A stretch of 64,000 bases of DNA, taken from Aromatoleum aromaticum EbN1 (GTDB taxonomy: Bacteria; Pseudomonadota; Gammaproteobacteria; Burkholderiales; Rhodocyclaceae). The notes below the pieces were generated by a model. That model was not told where the DNA came from, did no database searches, and saw only the letters and a program-made list of their open reading frames with translations. A program made the position numbers and the translations under genes. Shown here in pieces: positions 18,100 through 31,575 of this stretch (the first letter of the stretch is position 1; each line of letters begins with the position of its first letter). The stretch lies in NCBI RefSeq assembly GCF_000025965.1, contig NC_006513.1, positions 1,922,001 through 1,986,000 on the forward strand, in the 5' to 3' direction.

Positions 18100-18140
18100 A
18101 ATCCGCGGCACGCCGCACGCGCGCTGCATCGCGACTTCTG

Positions 18141-18881
18141 TCAGCGCCCCGCGCCGAGGCACGCGGCGAGACCGGTCGCGATCTCGCCGGCCATCAGCGC
18201 CTGGCGCTGCGGATCGCGCAGCAGCAGCTCCTCGTCGCGGTGCTTGATGACCCCGGCTTCGAACAGCACCGCCGGCTGCCGCGCGCGATACAGTACGACC
18301 AGGTTGTCGTAGAAATGCACCGCATGTTGCCGGTCCGCATATTCCCGCCGGCGCCCGTTCTTCTCCGTCGGCACGAAACCCGCCCGCTGCAGCCGCGCCC
18401 CGATCGTCACCGCGCACAGCACGCTGCGTTCGAGATCCGGATTGCGGCGCGACACGAACAGCGAATGCCCCGCCCAGCGGTCGCTGTAGCGCTGCGTCTC
18501 GCCCTGCCATTCCCAGTATTCGAGTTCGGACTCGCCGACCGAATCGTGGTGGATCGACAGGAAGAAATCGGCGGTCGGCACCTGCGCCGGGCGCGCTGCG
18601 AGCGATTCGATCGTGCCCTCGGCGTTGACCAGTTCCGTTCTCACGTCCAGTCGTTCGAGCGCCGCGCTCACCTGCAGCGCAAGGTCGCGGTTGAACTCGA
18701 ACTCCGCGCGCCCCCGCGCGCTCGTAGCGCCGGGTGCTGCGAGCGTGTGGCCGATGTCGACGGCGACAAACGGCGCCTTACCCGTGCCGGCATGCGCCGA
18801 CAGGGTGATCGCCAGCGCAGCGGCGCCCATCAGGCCCGTCATGCTCGCGACCGGGAGCGCCTCACGCCGGTACGCGGTCAT
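18141..18881 (-). CDS. N-acetylmuramoyl-L-alanine amidase (Amidase_3)
   Basis: 246 residues including an N-terminal signal or anchor segment (SMTGLMGAAALAITLSAHA); translation might start at 18842 instead. Zinc ligands of the Amidase_3 fold are visible: VDIGHT (His), RAEFEFNRDL (Glu), FFLSIHHDSV (His), and the catalytic VLFEAGVIKH (Glu). It should cleave the stem peptide from muramic acid in the periplasm during cell separation or recycling. It is shorter than AmiC and has no AMIN or LysM domain. Confidence 0.85.
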   Translation of the reverse strand: MTAYRREALPVASMTGLMGAAALAITLSAHAGTGKAPFVAVDIGHTLAAPGATSARGRAEFEFNRDLALQVSAALERLDVRTELVNAEGTIESLAARPAQVPTADFFLSIHHDSVGESELEYWEWQGETQRYSDRWAGHSLFVSRRNPDLERSVLCAVTIGARLQRAGFVPTEKNGRRREYADRQHAVHFYDNLVVLYRARQPAVLFEAGVIKHRDEELLLRDPQRQALMAGEIATGLAACLGAGR

Positions 18882-19149
18882 GAGGCCAAGCGAGCAGCCG
18901 GCGCGTATGAGCGGGGCGGTGACCCGGCGCAGGGGGATTGTTCTCCAAGTGAGAGAACGAACTTTGGATTGCTTTTCTCACGTGTCCCCCAGGGAAATTC
19001 CTTTGCTGTCCGGCAGCCTATCGAGGATAGCTGCACGCGGAGATCTGCCGATATCCGAGCGGCGGTTAATCTCAGGGGCGTGAGGAACACTTCCTGAGTG
19101 AAGACGATTCATCATCGCCCCGGATTACCCCATTCGAGGGCGAGTGACG

Positions 19150-19431
19150 TCAGGCTTTCCCGGCTTGGCAGGCCGTCGCAGCGCGGTCGATCATCTCCTC
19201 GACGGCGCCCCCTGCAAACCTCGCCGCCTGTCCGAGCGTGAGCTTGCCGTCGTCGAAGAGCCTGATCGCCAGCGATGTCCGTACCCCGCTTTCCAGCAAC
19301 GCCTCATCGAAGGGTACCGCGACGAAAGCTGGCTTGCCGCGCTTGGTCACGACAGACATCTTGCCTTCCTCTGCAACGCGGACCACTTGCGCAGTGCGCT
19401 CGCGAAGATCTCGGGCGGTAAAGGCCTTCAT
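19150..19431 (-). CDS. Type II antitoxin, Phd/YefM-like with UPF0175-like tail; orphan
   Basis: 93 residues. The first half (MKAFTARDLRERTAQVVRVA and VVTKRGKPAFVAVPFDEALL) is a Phd/YefM-type DNA-binding and dimerisation fold; the second half (LAIRLFDDGKLTLGQAARFA, GGAVEEMIDRA) resembles UPF0175, a family normally paired with a PIN-domain toxin. GGAGGG precedes the ATG at 19431. No toxin gene is present downstream (18882-19149) or upstream, where the CRISPR array begins only 33 bp away. It is transcribed in the same direction as the pre-crRNA, so array read-through could express it. Confidence 0.75.
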   Translation of the reverse strand: MKAFTARDLRERTAQVVRVAEEGKMSVVTKRGKPAFVAVPFDEALLESGVRTSLAIRLFDDGKLTLGQAARFAGGAVEEMIDRAATACQAGKA

Positions 19432-19464
19432 GGACCCTCCTGGTGGACTTGCCATCAAATGATA

Positions 19465-22400
19465 GTTTCAATCCACACCCCCCGTCACCGAGGGGCGATG
19501 CGGCTGCGCCTCGTCGGCGAGCAGGGTCCGGAACTGGTTTCAATCCACGCCCCCCGTCACCGAGGGGCGATGCACCAAGATCAAGACGATCGGCAAGCTG
19601 CTGGACGAGTTTCAATCCACGCCCCCCGTCACCGAGGGGCGATGCCGTCGCAAAAGAGGACGACAACGGGCTGTACGTCGTTTCAATCCACGCCCCCCGT
19701 CACCGAGGGGCGATGCCAAGCGCGAGTTTTACCGGAGGTACGGCAGCGAAGCGGTTTCAATCCACGCCCCCCGTCACCGAGGGGCGATGCGGTTCGGGTG
19801 GTTAGGCATCTCAGCGGTTGGCCGAAGTTTCAATCCACGCCCCCCGTCACCGAGGGGCGATGCCGATCAGTTCGGCGGGGGGTTCATCCGCGAACTAGAG
19901 CGTTTCAATCCACGCCCCCCGTCACCGAGGGGCGATGCTTCCTGAGCTTCCCTCCCACACGCTTACGCACGTAGTTTCAATCCACGCCCCCCGTCACCGA
20001 GGGGCGATGCTGTTGACGCAGTCCCACTGCACGCCATGCAGCACGTTTCAATCCACGCCCCCCGTCACCGAGGGGCGATGCATGTTCCCCGAGGGGCAGG
20101 TGGTCAAGTTCGACCTCGTTTCAATCCACGCCCCCCGTCACCGAGGGGCGATGCCTCACGGATGTCGCGGTAGTCGAACACCGGCAGGGGGTTTCAATCC
20201 ACGCCCCCCGTCACCGAGGGGCGATGCTCAATGCCGGCTGGGACAACCGCGGCGAACAGCTTGTTTCAATCCACGCCCCCCGTCACCGAGGGGCGATGCG
20301 CTGGAACGCCTACCAGCAGATCAAGGACAACCTGTTTCAATCCACGCCCCCCGTCACCGAGGGGCGATGCATCGTTCGAGTTCGTTCTGCGGCGTAGTCA
20401 TATTGTTTCAATCCACGCCCCCCGTCACCGAGGGGCGATGCCAAGCTGGCGCCCGCCTCTTTGCGCCTCAAGTCGCAAATGTTTCAATCCACGCCCCCCG
20501 TCACCGAGGGGCGATGCCTGAGTGATGGCTGACAAAGACAAGAACGAATACCTTGTTTCAATCCACGCCCCCCGTCACCGAGGGGCGATGCCATGCACAC
20601 GGTATTCACGGCATCCTCCCTGTCTCGTTTCAATCCACGCCCCCCGTCACCGAGGGGCGATGCGCGGCAGGCCGGGCGGTGCGCATCGTCGAGCGGGTTT
20701 CAATCCACGCCCCCCGTCACCGAGGGGCGATGCGTCCTGAACCCGGCTGACTGGGCGACGATGGAAACGGTTTCAATCCACGCCCCCCGTCACCGAGGGG
20801 CGATGCCGGCGGCAGCAGTAAAAAGTCGAGCACGAATACGACGTTTCAATCCACGCCCCCCGTCACCGAGGGGCGATGCGGCTGCCTCGCCGCGGTGAAG
20901 CAGGCGATCAGGGAGTTTCAATCCACGCCCCCCGTCACCGAGGGGCGATGCCCGGACTGCGACGGAAAGGGGCGGACTGAGAAGATGTTTCAATCCACGC
21001 CCCCCGTCACCGAGGGGCGATGCCGCGGATCAGCTTGATGTAGGCGTCGGTCCATCCCGTTTCAATCCACGCCCCCCGTCACCGAGGGGCGATGCGCGCC
21101 CGGCGAGCTTCGCCGACGCGGCGAACTTCGTTTCAATCCACGCCCCCCGTCACCGAGGGGCGATGCCACGGTCACCAATGCCGGCGTTGCCGGGTAACCA
21201 CTGTTTCAATCCACGCCCCCCGTCACCGAGGGGCGATGCCGCGAGGCTAAGGCGTATCTCGGCGTGCAGGACGTGTTTCAATCCACGCCCCCCGTCACCG
21301 AGGGGCGATGCCTTGGCGCTTACGCCGTGATCGTGATTGCCGTCATGTTTCAATCCACGCCCCCCGTCACCGAGGGGCGATGCGTGGGATCGGGCGCTCG
21401 ACGACCTGCAACTGATGGTTTCAATCCACGCCCCCCGTCACCGAGGGGCGATGCGCGTCGGTCCATCCGGCGTCGGCGAGCACGAGCTTGTTTCAATCCA
21501 CGCCCCCCGTCACCGAGGGGCGATGCCACGTGAGTTGTGCGTCGAGTTCGCTTGGCAGGTTGTTTCAATCCACGCCCCCCGTCACCGAGGGGCGATGCCC
21601 GGCAGATCGCCGAGCACCGCGCCAAGCTCGAAGTTTCAATCCACGCCCCCCGTCACCGAGGGGCGATGCATTAGTTGCACCGACGCGAGCGCCGAGTCGA
21701 CGTAGTTTCAATCCACGCCCCCCGTCACCGAGGGGCGATGCACGGCGACCCGCTGCGGCCGGACCTCGATTACCTGTTTCAATCCACGCCCCCCGTCACC
21801 GAGGGGCGATGCTTCGAGCAGTCCGGACGACACGCACGACCAGACCGGTTTCAATCCACGCCCCCCGTCACCGAGGGGCGATGCATGCGAGCGCCAGCGC
21901 CTTCACGGCCGAAGACGCCGTTTCAATCCACGCCCCCCGTCACCGAGGGGCGATGCTCGACTGCCGAGCACCAGGCGCTGAAGACCGCCCACGACAAGCT
22001 GTTTCAATCCACGCCCCCCGTCACCGAGGGGCGATGCCCCGAGATCCTCGCCGCGGACCTGATCGTCAGCCAGTTTCAATCCACGCCCCCCGTCACCGAG
22101 GGGCGATGCGGCTGCCCCGTGAGCGTGAAAACCTCGATCCATGCCGTTTCAATCCACGCCCCCCGTCACCGAGGGGCGATGCCTCGCCAGGGCGCGACCG
22201 GCCGCCGTGCTCATGTCGTTTCAATCCACGCCCCCCGTCACCGAGGGGCGATGCCTTCGCCGGTGCCTACCAGCGCGACGACACAGGCGTTTCAATCCAC
22301 GCCCCCCGTCACCGAGGGGCGATGCCATGGCGAGGCGCGCCGCAGCGGGGTCGATGTCGGGGTTTCAATCCACGCCCCCCGTCACCGAGGGGCGATGCGG

Positions 22401-24917
22401 GTGAGCGCGTCGGCGATGAAAATCGACTCGGGGTTTCAATCCACGCCCCCCGTCACCGAGGGGCGATGCCGCACCTGTTCGTTCCAACCCCTCATGACCC
22501 ACCTGTTTCAATCCACGCCCCCCGTCACCGAGGGGCGATGCCGTTCGACTTGATGACCGACGCCGCTTATCACGGCGTTTCAATCCACGCCCCCCGTCAC
22601 CGAGGGGCGATGCCGTCACCACGGTCACGCTCGACCCGGTGCTGCGCGTTTCAATCCACGCCCCCCGTCACCGAGGGGCGATGCGCCCCACACTTGCCCG
22701 GCGAGCGCGACGGCCGTATCGTTTCAATCCACGCCCCCCGTCACCGAGGGGCGATGCCGGCGCTGCGCGATGCGTGCTGCGAACTCGCGCTGTTTCAATC
22801 CACGCCCCCCGTCACCGAGGGGCGATGCGCCGCAATCCGCAACGGTGCGGAGAACGTCACCGAGTTTCAATCCACGCCCCCCGTCACCGAGGGGCGATGC
22901 CGCTCGGCGCTCACGCCTCACCCTCGATCGGCGCGTTTCAATCCACGCCCCCCGTCACCGAGGGGCGATGCGATGGCCCGACGCGTCGGGTGCGGCACGC
23001 TGTCGATGTTTCAATCCACGCCCCCCGTCACCGAGGGGCGATGCACGATCGTCGGCCACGACAACCACGGCAACTACACGTTTCAATCCACGCCCCCCGT
23101 CACCGAGGGGCGATGCGAAGCCTTTTTGCGGGTCGTGGTTGTACTTGCGCGCGTTTCAATCCACGCCCCCCGTCACCGAGGGGCGATGCGCGGCGTGGTC
23201 GTGGGCGGGAGGGTTCGGTCAGGCGTTTCAATCCACGCCCCCCGTCACCGAGGGGCGATGCTTCAGCTTCTCGGCCTGCTCATAGAGATAGGTGTCGTTT
23301 CAATCCACGCCCCCCGTCACCGAGGGGCGATGCGCTGGCGACGGGTCGGTGGGAAGGGGGATCACATGTTTCAATCCACGCCCCCCGTCACCGAGGGGCG
23401 ATGCGTGGCTGGGGCGGATTTTTTGCGGCTGTTGAGAGCGTTTCAATCCACGCCCCCCGTCACCGAGGGGCGATGCACAGTGATCGCCTGCACGTCGACG
23501 AAGGTTTTGTTGTTTCAATCCACGCCCCCCGTCACCGAGGGGCGATGCGATCCAGGAGGCAGTTGAGGTCTGGATAGAGGGCGTTTCAATCCACGCCCCC
23601 CGTCACCGAGGGGCGATGCCGGAATTGGAGCGATCAGCACCGTAGCGCCCGACAGTTTCAATCCACGCCCCCCGTCACCGAGGGGCGATGCTGGACCAAG
23701 ATTGGCGGGGGCGATTCGGTTCGGCGGTTTCAATCCACGCCCCCCGTCACCGAGGGGCGATGCGGTCATCAAGGCGGTGGTGCACCGGCAGATCGAGGTT
23801 TCAATCCACGCCCCCCGTCACCGAGGGGCGATGCCAGGCGACGATTGATGCCGCAGACGCAGCCCAACAGGTTTCAATCCACGCCCCCCGTCACCGAGGG
23901 GCGATGCGCGCACCGATTCCGCGGTCGTCTTGCTGATCGACGCGTTTCAATCCACGCCCCCCGTCACCGAGGGGCGATGCCGATTCTCGGCTGCCTCAAG
24001 TTGCGCGGGGCTAAGGTTTCAATCCACGCCCCCCGTCACCGAGGGGCGATGCCCCGGACGTACTGGCTCAGCGGCGCACGGTCGACGTTTCAATCCACGC
24101 CCCCCGTCACCGAGGGGCGATGCGGGCATGAGCGACGCCGAGTGGGATTACCTGTACCGTTTCAATCCACGCCCCCCGTCACCGAGGGGCGATGCGGCTC
24201 GTCCATGTCCATGCACAGGACGATGTCGGAGTTTCAATCCACGCCCCCCGTCACCGAGGGGCGATGCGGTGAGGTCCAGGATGTGCCGCACGTTGCGCGG
24301 TGCGTTTCAATCCACGCCCCCCGTCACCGAGGGGCGATGCTCTCGTCCGTGGTGTCGAGCCGGTACAGCAAGAGGTTTCAATCCACGCCCCCCGTCACCG
24401 AGGGGCGATGCCGCATCAAAACGGCGCTGCTGTCGCGGCTGTCGGAAATCGTTTCAATCCACGCCCCCCGTCACCGAGGGGCGATGCTCGATAAGTACGA
24501 CAAGGCGACGAAGCAGCGCAAGTTTCAATCCACGCCCCCCGTCACCGAGGGGCGATGCGCATCTTTGTTACCACTAAGAGCGAGGACAGAAAGTTTCAAT
24601 CCACGCCCCCCGTCACCGAGGGGCGATGCGGCTCTGCATGTGCGAGGACTGCGCTCCGTCGTTCGAGTTTCAATCCACGCCCCCCGTCACCGAGGGGCGA
24701 TGCGGCGCCGAATGGTCGCCTACACCGCCGACTGGATCGTTTCAATCCACGCCCCCCGTCACCGAGGGGCGATGCGATGCTGCCCAGTGAAGAGACAAGC
24801 GCGACCGAGGTTTCAATCCACGCCCCCCGTCACCGAGGGGCGATGCTGAGGTTCAGACTGCTGACCGAGTCCTGTGCGTGGTTTCAATCCACGCCCCCCG
24901 TCACCGAGGGGCGATGC
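19465..24917 (-). CRISPR. CRISPR array, leader-distal block (76 repeats)
   Basis: 76 copies of a 37-bp repeat that on the top strand begins GTTTCAATCCACGCCCCCCG and ends GGGGCGATGC. The crRNA strand is the minus strand, ending GGATTGAAAC as in type I-C repeats, with a CGCCCC/GGGGCG stem. Spacers are 33-39 nt except one of 44 nt at 21957-22000. The leftmost repeat (19465) has A for G at position 13, a decay expected at the leader-distal end; I saw no other repeat variant. The final spacer of this block (24918-24943) is cut by an IS1182-family element. Confidence 0.98.
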
Positions 24918-24947
24918 TCCCGTCGAACCTTGATGGCCTGATCCTAG

Positions 24948-26492
24948 CAGCGTGTCGGACTATCCCCTGTAAAATGACGCGTCGCCCCTGGAACCCGAGA
25001 GCATGAGCCGCTTCCGCCCGATCGATCGCCAAACGGACTACCTGCTACCACCGTCGGTGCAGGACTGGCTGCCCGAATCGCACTTGGCGCGCTACGTGGT
25101 CGATGTGGTGGAAGGGCTGGACCTGTCGGCATTGGAGCGCGCCTACGCGGGTCGCGGTAGCGATGCCTACCACCCGGCGCTGCTGCTGTCGCTGCTGATC
25201 TACGGCTACGCGACGGGAACCCATTCGAGCCGCAAGATCGAGCGGGCCACGTACGACTCGCTGGCCTTCCGCTTCATCGCGTGCGACCAGCATCCGGACC
25301 ACGACACGCTGGCGACGTTCCGCCGCCGTTTCGGCGATCAGTTCGCCGATGCCTTCGTGCAGGTGCTGCAAGTCGCCCGCGAGAACCAGCTCTCGCGCTT
25401 TGGCACCGTGAGCCTGGACGGTACCAAGATCCACGCCAACGCCAGCCGACACAGCGCGCTCTCGTATGGGCACGCCGAGAAGATCGAGGCCCAGCTCAAG
25501 GCCGAAGTGCAGGAGATGCTCGCGCTGGCCGAAGCGGCCGATCGGAGCTGCGTGCCCGAGGGCGTGGATCTGCCCGCGGAGATCCAGCGCCGAGAAGACC
25601 GGCTGGCCGCCATCGCGGCCGCCAAGGCCAAGATCGAAGCGCGCGCCAAGGAGCGCTTCGAGCGCGAACAGGCCGAGTTTGATGCCAAGCTGGCCAAGCG
25701 TCAGGCCAAGGCGGCGGCCACCGGCAAGAAGCCCGGCGGCAAGCCGCCGACCCCGCCTGCCCCCGGTCCGCGCGCGGACGACCAGCTCAATCTGACCGAC
25801 GAAGACTCGCGCATCATGAAAGTGACCGGCGGCGGCTTCGAGCAGTGCTACAACGCGCAGGCGCTGGTCGATACGGAGTCGATGCTGGTGATGGTGCCCC
25901 ACCTCACCCAGGCGGGCAACGACAAGGAGCAGGTCGAGCCGATGCTGGCCCGCATCGCGGCCCTGCCCGAAGGGCTCAATCAGCCCGACCAACTGCTGGC
26001 CGACACCGGTTTCTTCAGCGAGCGCAACGTCGAGCGCTGCCAGGCCGCCGGGATCGAACCGCTGATCGCGGTCGGGCGCGACGAGCACCATCCGGATTGG
26101 CGCCGCCGCTTCGAAGAGCCCGCCCCGCTCGAGCAGCCCGCCAGCCCCGTCGAACAGATGAAGCACGCCCTCAAGACCCGGGCCGGCCGCGCCGCCTACG
26201 CGCTCCGGAAACAGACCGTGGAACCGGTGTTCGGCATCATCAAGTCGGTGATGGGATTTCGCCAGTTCCTGCTGCGCGGGCTCGACAACGTGCGCGCCGA
26301 GTGGACCCTGGTGTGCTTGGCGTGGAACTTGAAGCGCATGGCCGTATTGCGTCCGCAGTGAGAAAAAAGGACAGGGGCATTGCGATTTCGGACAGGAAAC
26401 CGCTGATTGGAACCTGAAATGCCGACCGTTTCTCACATTGTGAAATCAAGCCCCCGGATACAGCGCCGGCGGTGCTCAAGTCCGACACGCTG
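24948..26492 (+). mobile_element. IS1182-family element inside a CRISPR spacer
   Basis: 1545 bp with 14-bp inverted ends CAGCGTGTCGGACT (24948-24961) and AGTCCGACACGCTG (26479-26492), flanked by the palindromic duplication CTAG (24944-24947 and 26493-26496). CTAG-type targets are usual for this family. Removing the element and one CTAG rebuilds a 34-nt spacer (24918-24947 plus 26497-26500). Confidence 0.93.
25003..26361 (+). CDS. IS1182-family transposase
   Basis: 452-residue DDE transposase. Start MSRFRPIDRQTDYLLPPSVQ is the conserved family N-terminus; DUF772-type region HPALLLSLLIYGYATGTHSS; first catalytic D in VSLDGTKIHANAS; a long charged coiled insertion (about residues 160-260); second D in LLADTGFFSERNVE; E in KQTVEPVFGIIKSVMGF. 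Complete. It is encoded opposite to pre-crRNA transcription. Confidence 0.95.
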   Translation: MSRFRPIDRQTDYLLPPSVQDWLPESHLARYVVDVVEGLDLSALERAYAGRGSDAYHPALLLSLLIYGYATGTHSSRKIERATYDSLAFRFIACDQHPDHDTLATFRRRFGDQFADAFVQVLQVARENQLSRFGTVSLDGTKIHANASRHSALSYGHAEKIEAQLKAEVQEMLALAEAADRSCVPEGVDLPAEIQRREDRLAAIAAAKAKIEARAKERFEREQAEFDAKLAKRQAKAAATGKKPGGKPPTPPAPGPRADDQLNLTDEDSRIMKVTGGGFEQCYNAQALVDTESMLVMVPHLTQAGNDKEQVEPMLARIAALPEGLNQPDQLLADTGFFSERNVERCQAAGIEPLIAVGRDEHHPDWRRRFEEPAPLEQPASPVEQMKHALKTRAGRAAYALRKQTVEPVFGIIKSVMGFRQFLLRGLDNVRAEWTLVCLAWNLKRMAVLRPQ

Positions 26493-26500
26493 CTAGACCT

Positions 26501-28468
26501 GTTTCAATCCACGCCCCCCGTCACCGAGGGGCGATGCGGATATGACCTTCGGCTCGATGGTCGGATTCATGGTGTTTCAATCCACGCCCCCCGTCACCGA
26601 GGGGCGATGCATGATGTTGTCCTTGTTCATGGTCGGCGACTTATTGTTTCAATCCACGCCCCCCGTCACCGAGGGGCGATGCCCTCCTGGTGCGGGAGCA
26701 GGTCAGTTGTCGTCGCGTTTCAATCCACGCCCCCCGTCACCGAGGGGCGATGCGAGGAGAGATCGCCGGCTGCATCCCCATCAACGAGTTTCAATCCACG
26801 CCCCCCGTCACCGAGGGGCGATGCTCCCCACGATCTTGCCCATGCACTCGTTCTGGCTGTTTCAATCCACGCCCCCCGTCACCGAGGGGCGATGCCCGCC
26901 CCCACTGCCGCACCGCCTCGACGAATTCGCCGTTTCAATCCACGCCCCCCGTCACCGAGGGGCGATGCGGCGTCATCGCCTTGCTCGGTAGCGAACAAAA
27001 GCGTTTCAATCCACGCCCCCCGTCACCGAGGGGCGATGCGAACCCGGTCACGGGGACGATCCGCTGGTCATCGTCGTTTCAATCCACGCCCCCCGTCACC
27101 GAGGGGCGATGCGATCGAGTGCGTGTTCCGCTACCGCACGCGGACTGTTTCAATCCACGCCCCCCGTCACCGAGGGGCGATGCGGCGAACGTTTCCGCCT
27201 GCAGGGTCATATCGGAGGTTTCAATCCACGCCCCCCGTCACCGAGGGGCGATGCACTCTCCGGCACGGCGATCGATTGGGCCGCCAACGCGTTTCAATCC
27301 ACGCCCCCCGTCACCGAGGGGCGATGCCGCACGATCAATGGCGTGAGCTTCAACGGCACGGCGTTTCAATCCACGCCCCCCGTCACCGAGGGGCGATGCT
27401 AGGTCGGGTTGCCGGCGTGACCGATGCGGAACCAGTTTCAATCCACGCCCCCCGTCACCGAGGGGCGATGCCCGACTACGCCGGAGCGTGGCAAGCGCTC
27501 GGAACGTTTCAATCCACGCCCCCCGTCACCGAGGGGCGATGCGTCGATTTCTGCCACCTCAACGGGCTCACCGGTGTTTCAATCCACGCCCCCCGTCACC
27601 GAGGGGCGATGCGCAGCGTGATCAGCCGACACGCTGGGTCGTCAATGTTTCAATCCACGCCCCCCGTCACCGAGGGGCGATGCGGTCGACGAGTTCGGTG
27701 TCAGCCATCTCCTGGCTGTTTCAATCCACGCCCCCCGTCACCGAGGGGCGATGCATAGCAGTCTCTATGCCGACGTACTGGTCAATCTGTTTCAATCCAC
27801 GCCCCCCGTCACCGAGGGGCGATGCCAGCGATGCCGCACTTCAGCATGCTGTCGAGCACGTTTCAATCCACGCCCCCCGTCACCGAGGGGCGATGCAAAG
27901 GCCGGCACCTCAACCACCGCGCCCCAGGCAGTTTCAATCCACGCCCCCCGTCACCGAGGGGCGATGCCGCCAGCCCGTCGTCGAATACATCGAGGTCGAA
28001 TGAGTTTCAATCCACGCCCCCCGTCACCGAGGGGCGATGCCAGAGCGCGACGGATGCGACTTCGGGCCGATTACTGTTTCAATCCACGCCCCCCGTCACC
28101 GAGGGGCGATGCGTTGAGTTGGGCGCGAGCATTAGGGATTTGTGATGTTTCAATCCACGCCCCCCGTCACCGAGGGGCGATGCGTTTTGTGGATGCGCAG
28201 CATTGCTTGCTGCCCATGTTTCAATCCACGCCCCCCGTCACCGAGGGGCGATGCTGGTTTCCCGCCTTCACGTCTGCCAGGAATTTAGAGTTTCAATCCA
28301 CGCCCCCCGTCACCGAGGGGCGATGCTCAGCACGCCGATCGGCATGTCCTCCGTCGGATAGTTTCAATCCACGCCCCCCGTCACCGAGGGGCGATGCGGA
28401 CTGCAAGGCGATGCTGCTGCGCGCCGGCATCGTTTCAATCCACGCCCCCCGTCACCGAGGGGCGATGC
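26501..28468 (-). CRISPR. CRISPR array, middle block (28 repeats)
   Basis: 28 repeats identical to those of the other blocks, 27 complete spacers of 33-36 nt, continuous with the left block once the IS1182-family element is removed. The last spacer (28469-28502 plus one base) is cut by the IS21-family element. Confidence 0.98.
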
Positions 28469-28542
28469 CAGGAACTGGCGCCGTGAGGCCGCACTTCTGG
28501 ATTGTCACTGCCGGATGTAAGTTGATACGGGCTGCCGATTGA

Positions 28543-30452
<1,910 letters not shown>

Positions 30453-30459
30453 GGGCCGC

Positions 30460-30516
30460 GCGACGGAGCGCCCCTGCGGTCGGGCCTTCGGCCCTCCCTT
30501 CGGGGCGCTCCGTCGC
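30460..30516 (+). terminator. Long hairpin after istB
   Basis: 15-bp perfect stem GCGACGGAGCGCCCC/GGGGCGCTCCGTCGC (30460-30474, 30502-30516) enclosing a second small GGGCC-TTCG-GGCCC-like hairpin. Probably terminates or insulates the IS21 operon; being symmetrical it could also stop incoming pre-crRNA transcription. Confidence 0.6.
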
Positions 30517-30603
30517 ACATGTCAATGGGATAGAGGTGTATCAGTTTTAAATCGGCAACCGCCGGGAAAGCGTGTCAGTTTTAAATCGGCATTGACATGG
30601 ATG

Positions 30604-31575
30604 GTTTCAATCCACGCCCCCCGTCACCGAGGGGCGATGCCAGCGAGGGCGGGCTGGTGGTGTTTGCGGAAACCGAGGTTTCAATCCACGCCCCCCGTCA
30701 CCGAGGGGCGATGCCGCATCTCGTGCCCGCAGAGCGTGCAGCGGAGCAGTTTCAATCCACGCCCCCCGTCACCGAGGGGCGATGCGTCGGCGACTGCCTG
30801 GCCATCACCATGCAGGCGATGTTTCAATCCACGCCCCCCGTCACCGAGGGGCGATGCAACGCGACCTTGAACAGCGCGAAGCCCTTGCGATGGTTTCAAT
30901 CCACGCCCCCCGTCACCGAGGGGCGATGCAACGACTTGTTCGCGGCGATCCGCTGCGTCTCGATGTTTCAATCCACGCCCCCCGTCACCGAGGGGCGATG
31001 CCAACCACTGGCACCGACGGAGGGCCGCACAAGATGTTTCAATCCACGCCCCCCGTCACCGAGGGGCGATGCGCAATCCGATCGTCGATCGGGCCACGGG
31101 AGAGGTGTTTCAATCCACGCCCCCCGTCACCGAGGGGCGATGCCTCGGCGCGGCCGGCGGCTACTACAAGCACCTGATGTTTCAATCCACGCCCCCCGTC
31201 ACCGAGGGGCGATGCTCTTGCAGATGTGCACGGTCGAGGTCGAACGTGTCGTTTCAATCCACGCCCCCCGTCACCGAGGGGCGATGCGATTGAGTCGGCG
31301 GGGTGGATAAGCCACACTAACTAGTTTCAATCCACGCCCCCCGTCACCGAGGGGCGATGCGGATGGGATCGATATTGGTGCAGGGTGGCCTGCGTGTTTC
31401 AATCCACGCCCCCCGTCACCGAGGGGCGATGCTTCGGCGTGGCATGGCAACTAAAGCGCGTACTGGGTTTCAATCCACGCCCCCCGTCACCGAGGGGCGA
31501 TGCGCGGCGTTGTTGCCGATCGTCTTCGTTACGTTCTGGTTTCAATCCACGCCCCCCGTCACCGAGGGGCGATGC
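30604..31575 (-). CRISPR. CRISPR array, leader-proximal block (14 repeats)
   Basis: 14 identical repeats and 13 complete spacers next to the leader. These are the youngest spacers if acquisition is polarised as usual. With the other blocks the locus totals 118 repeats and 117 spacers (two of them IS-interrupted). Confidence 0.98.
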
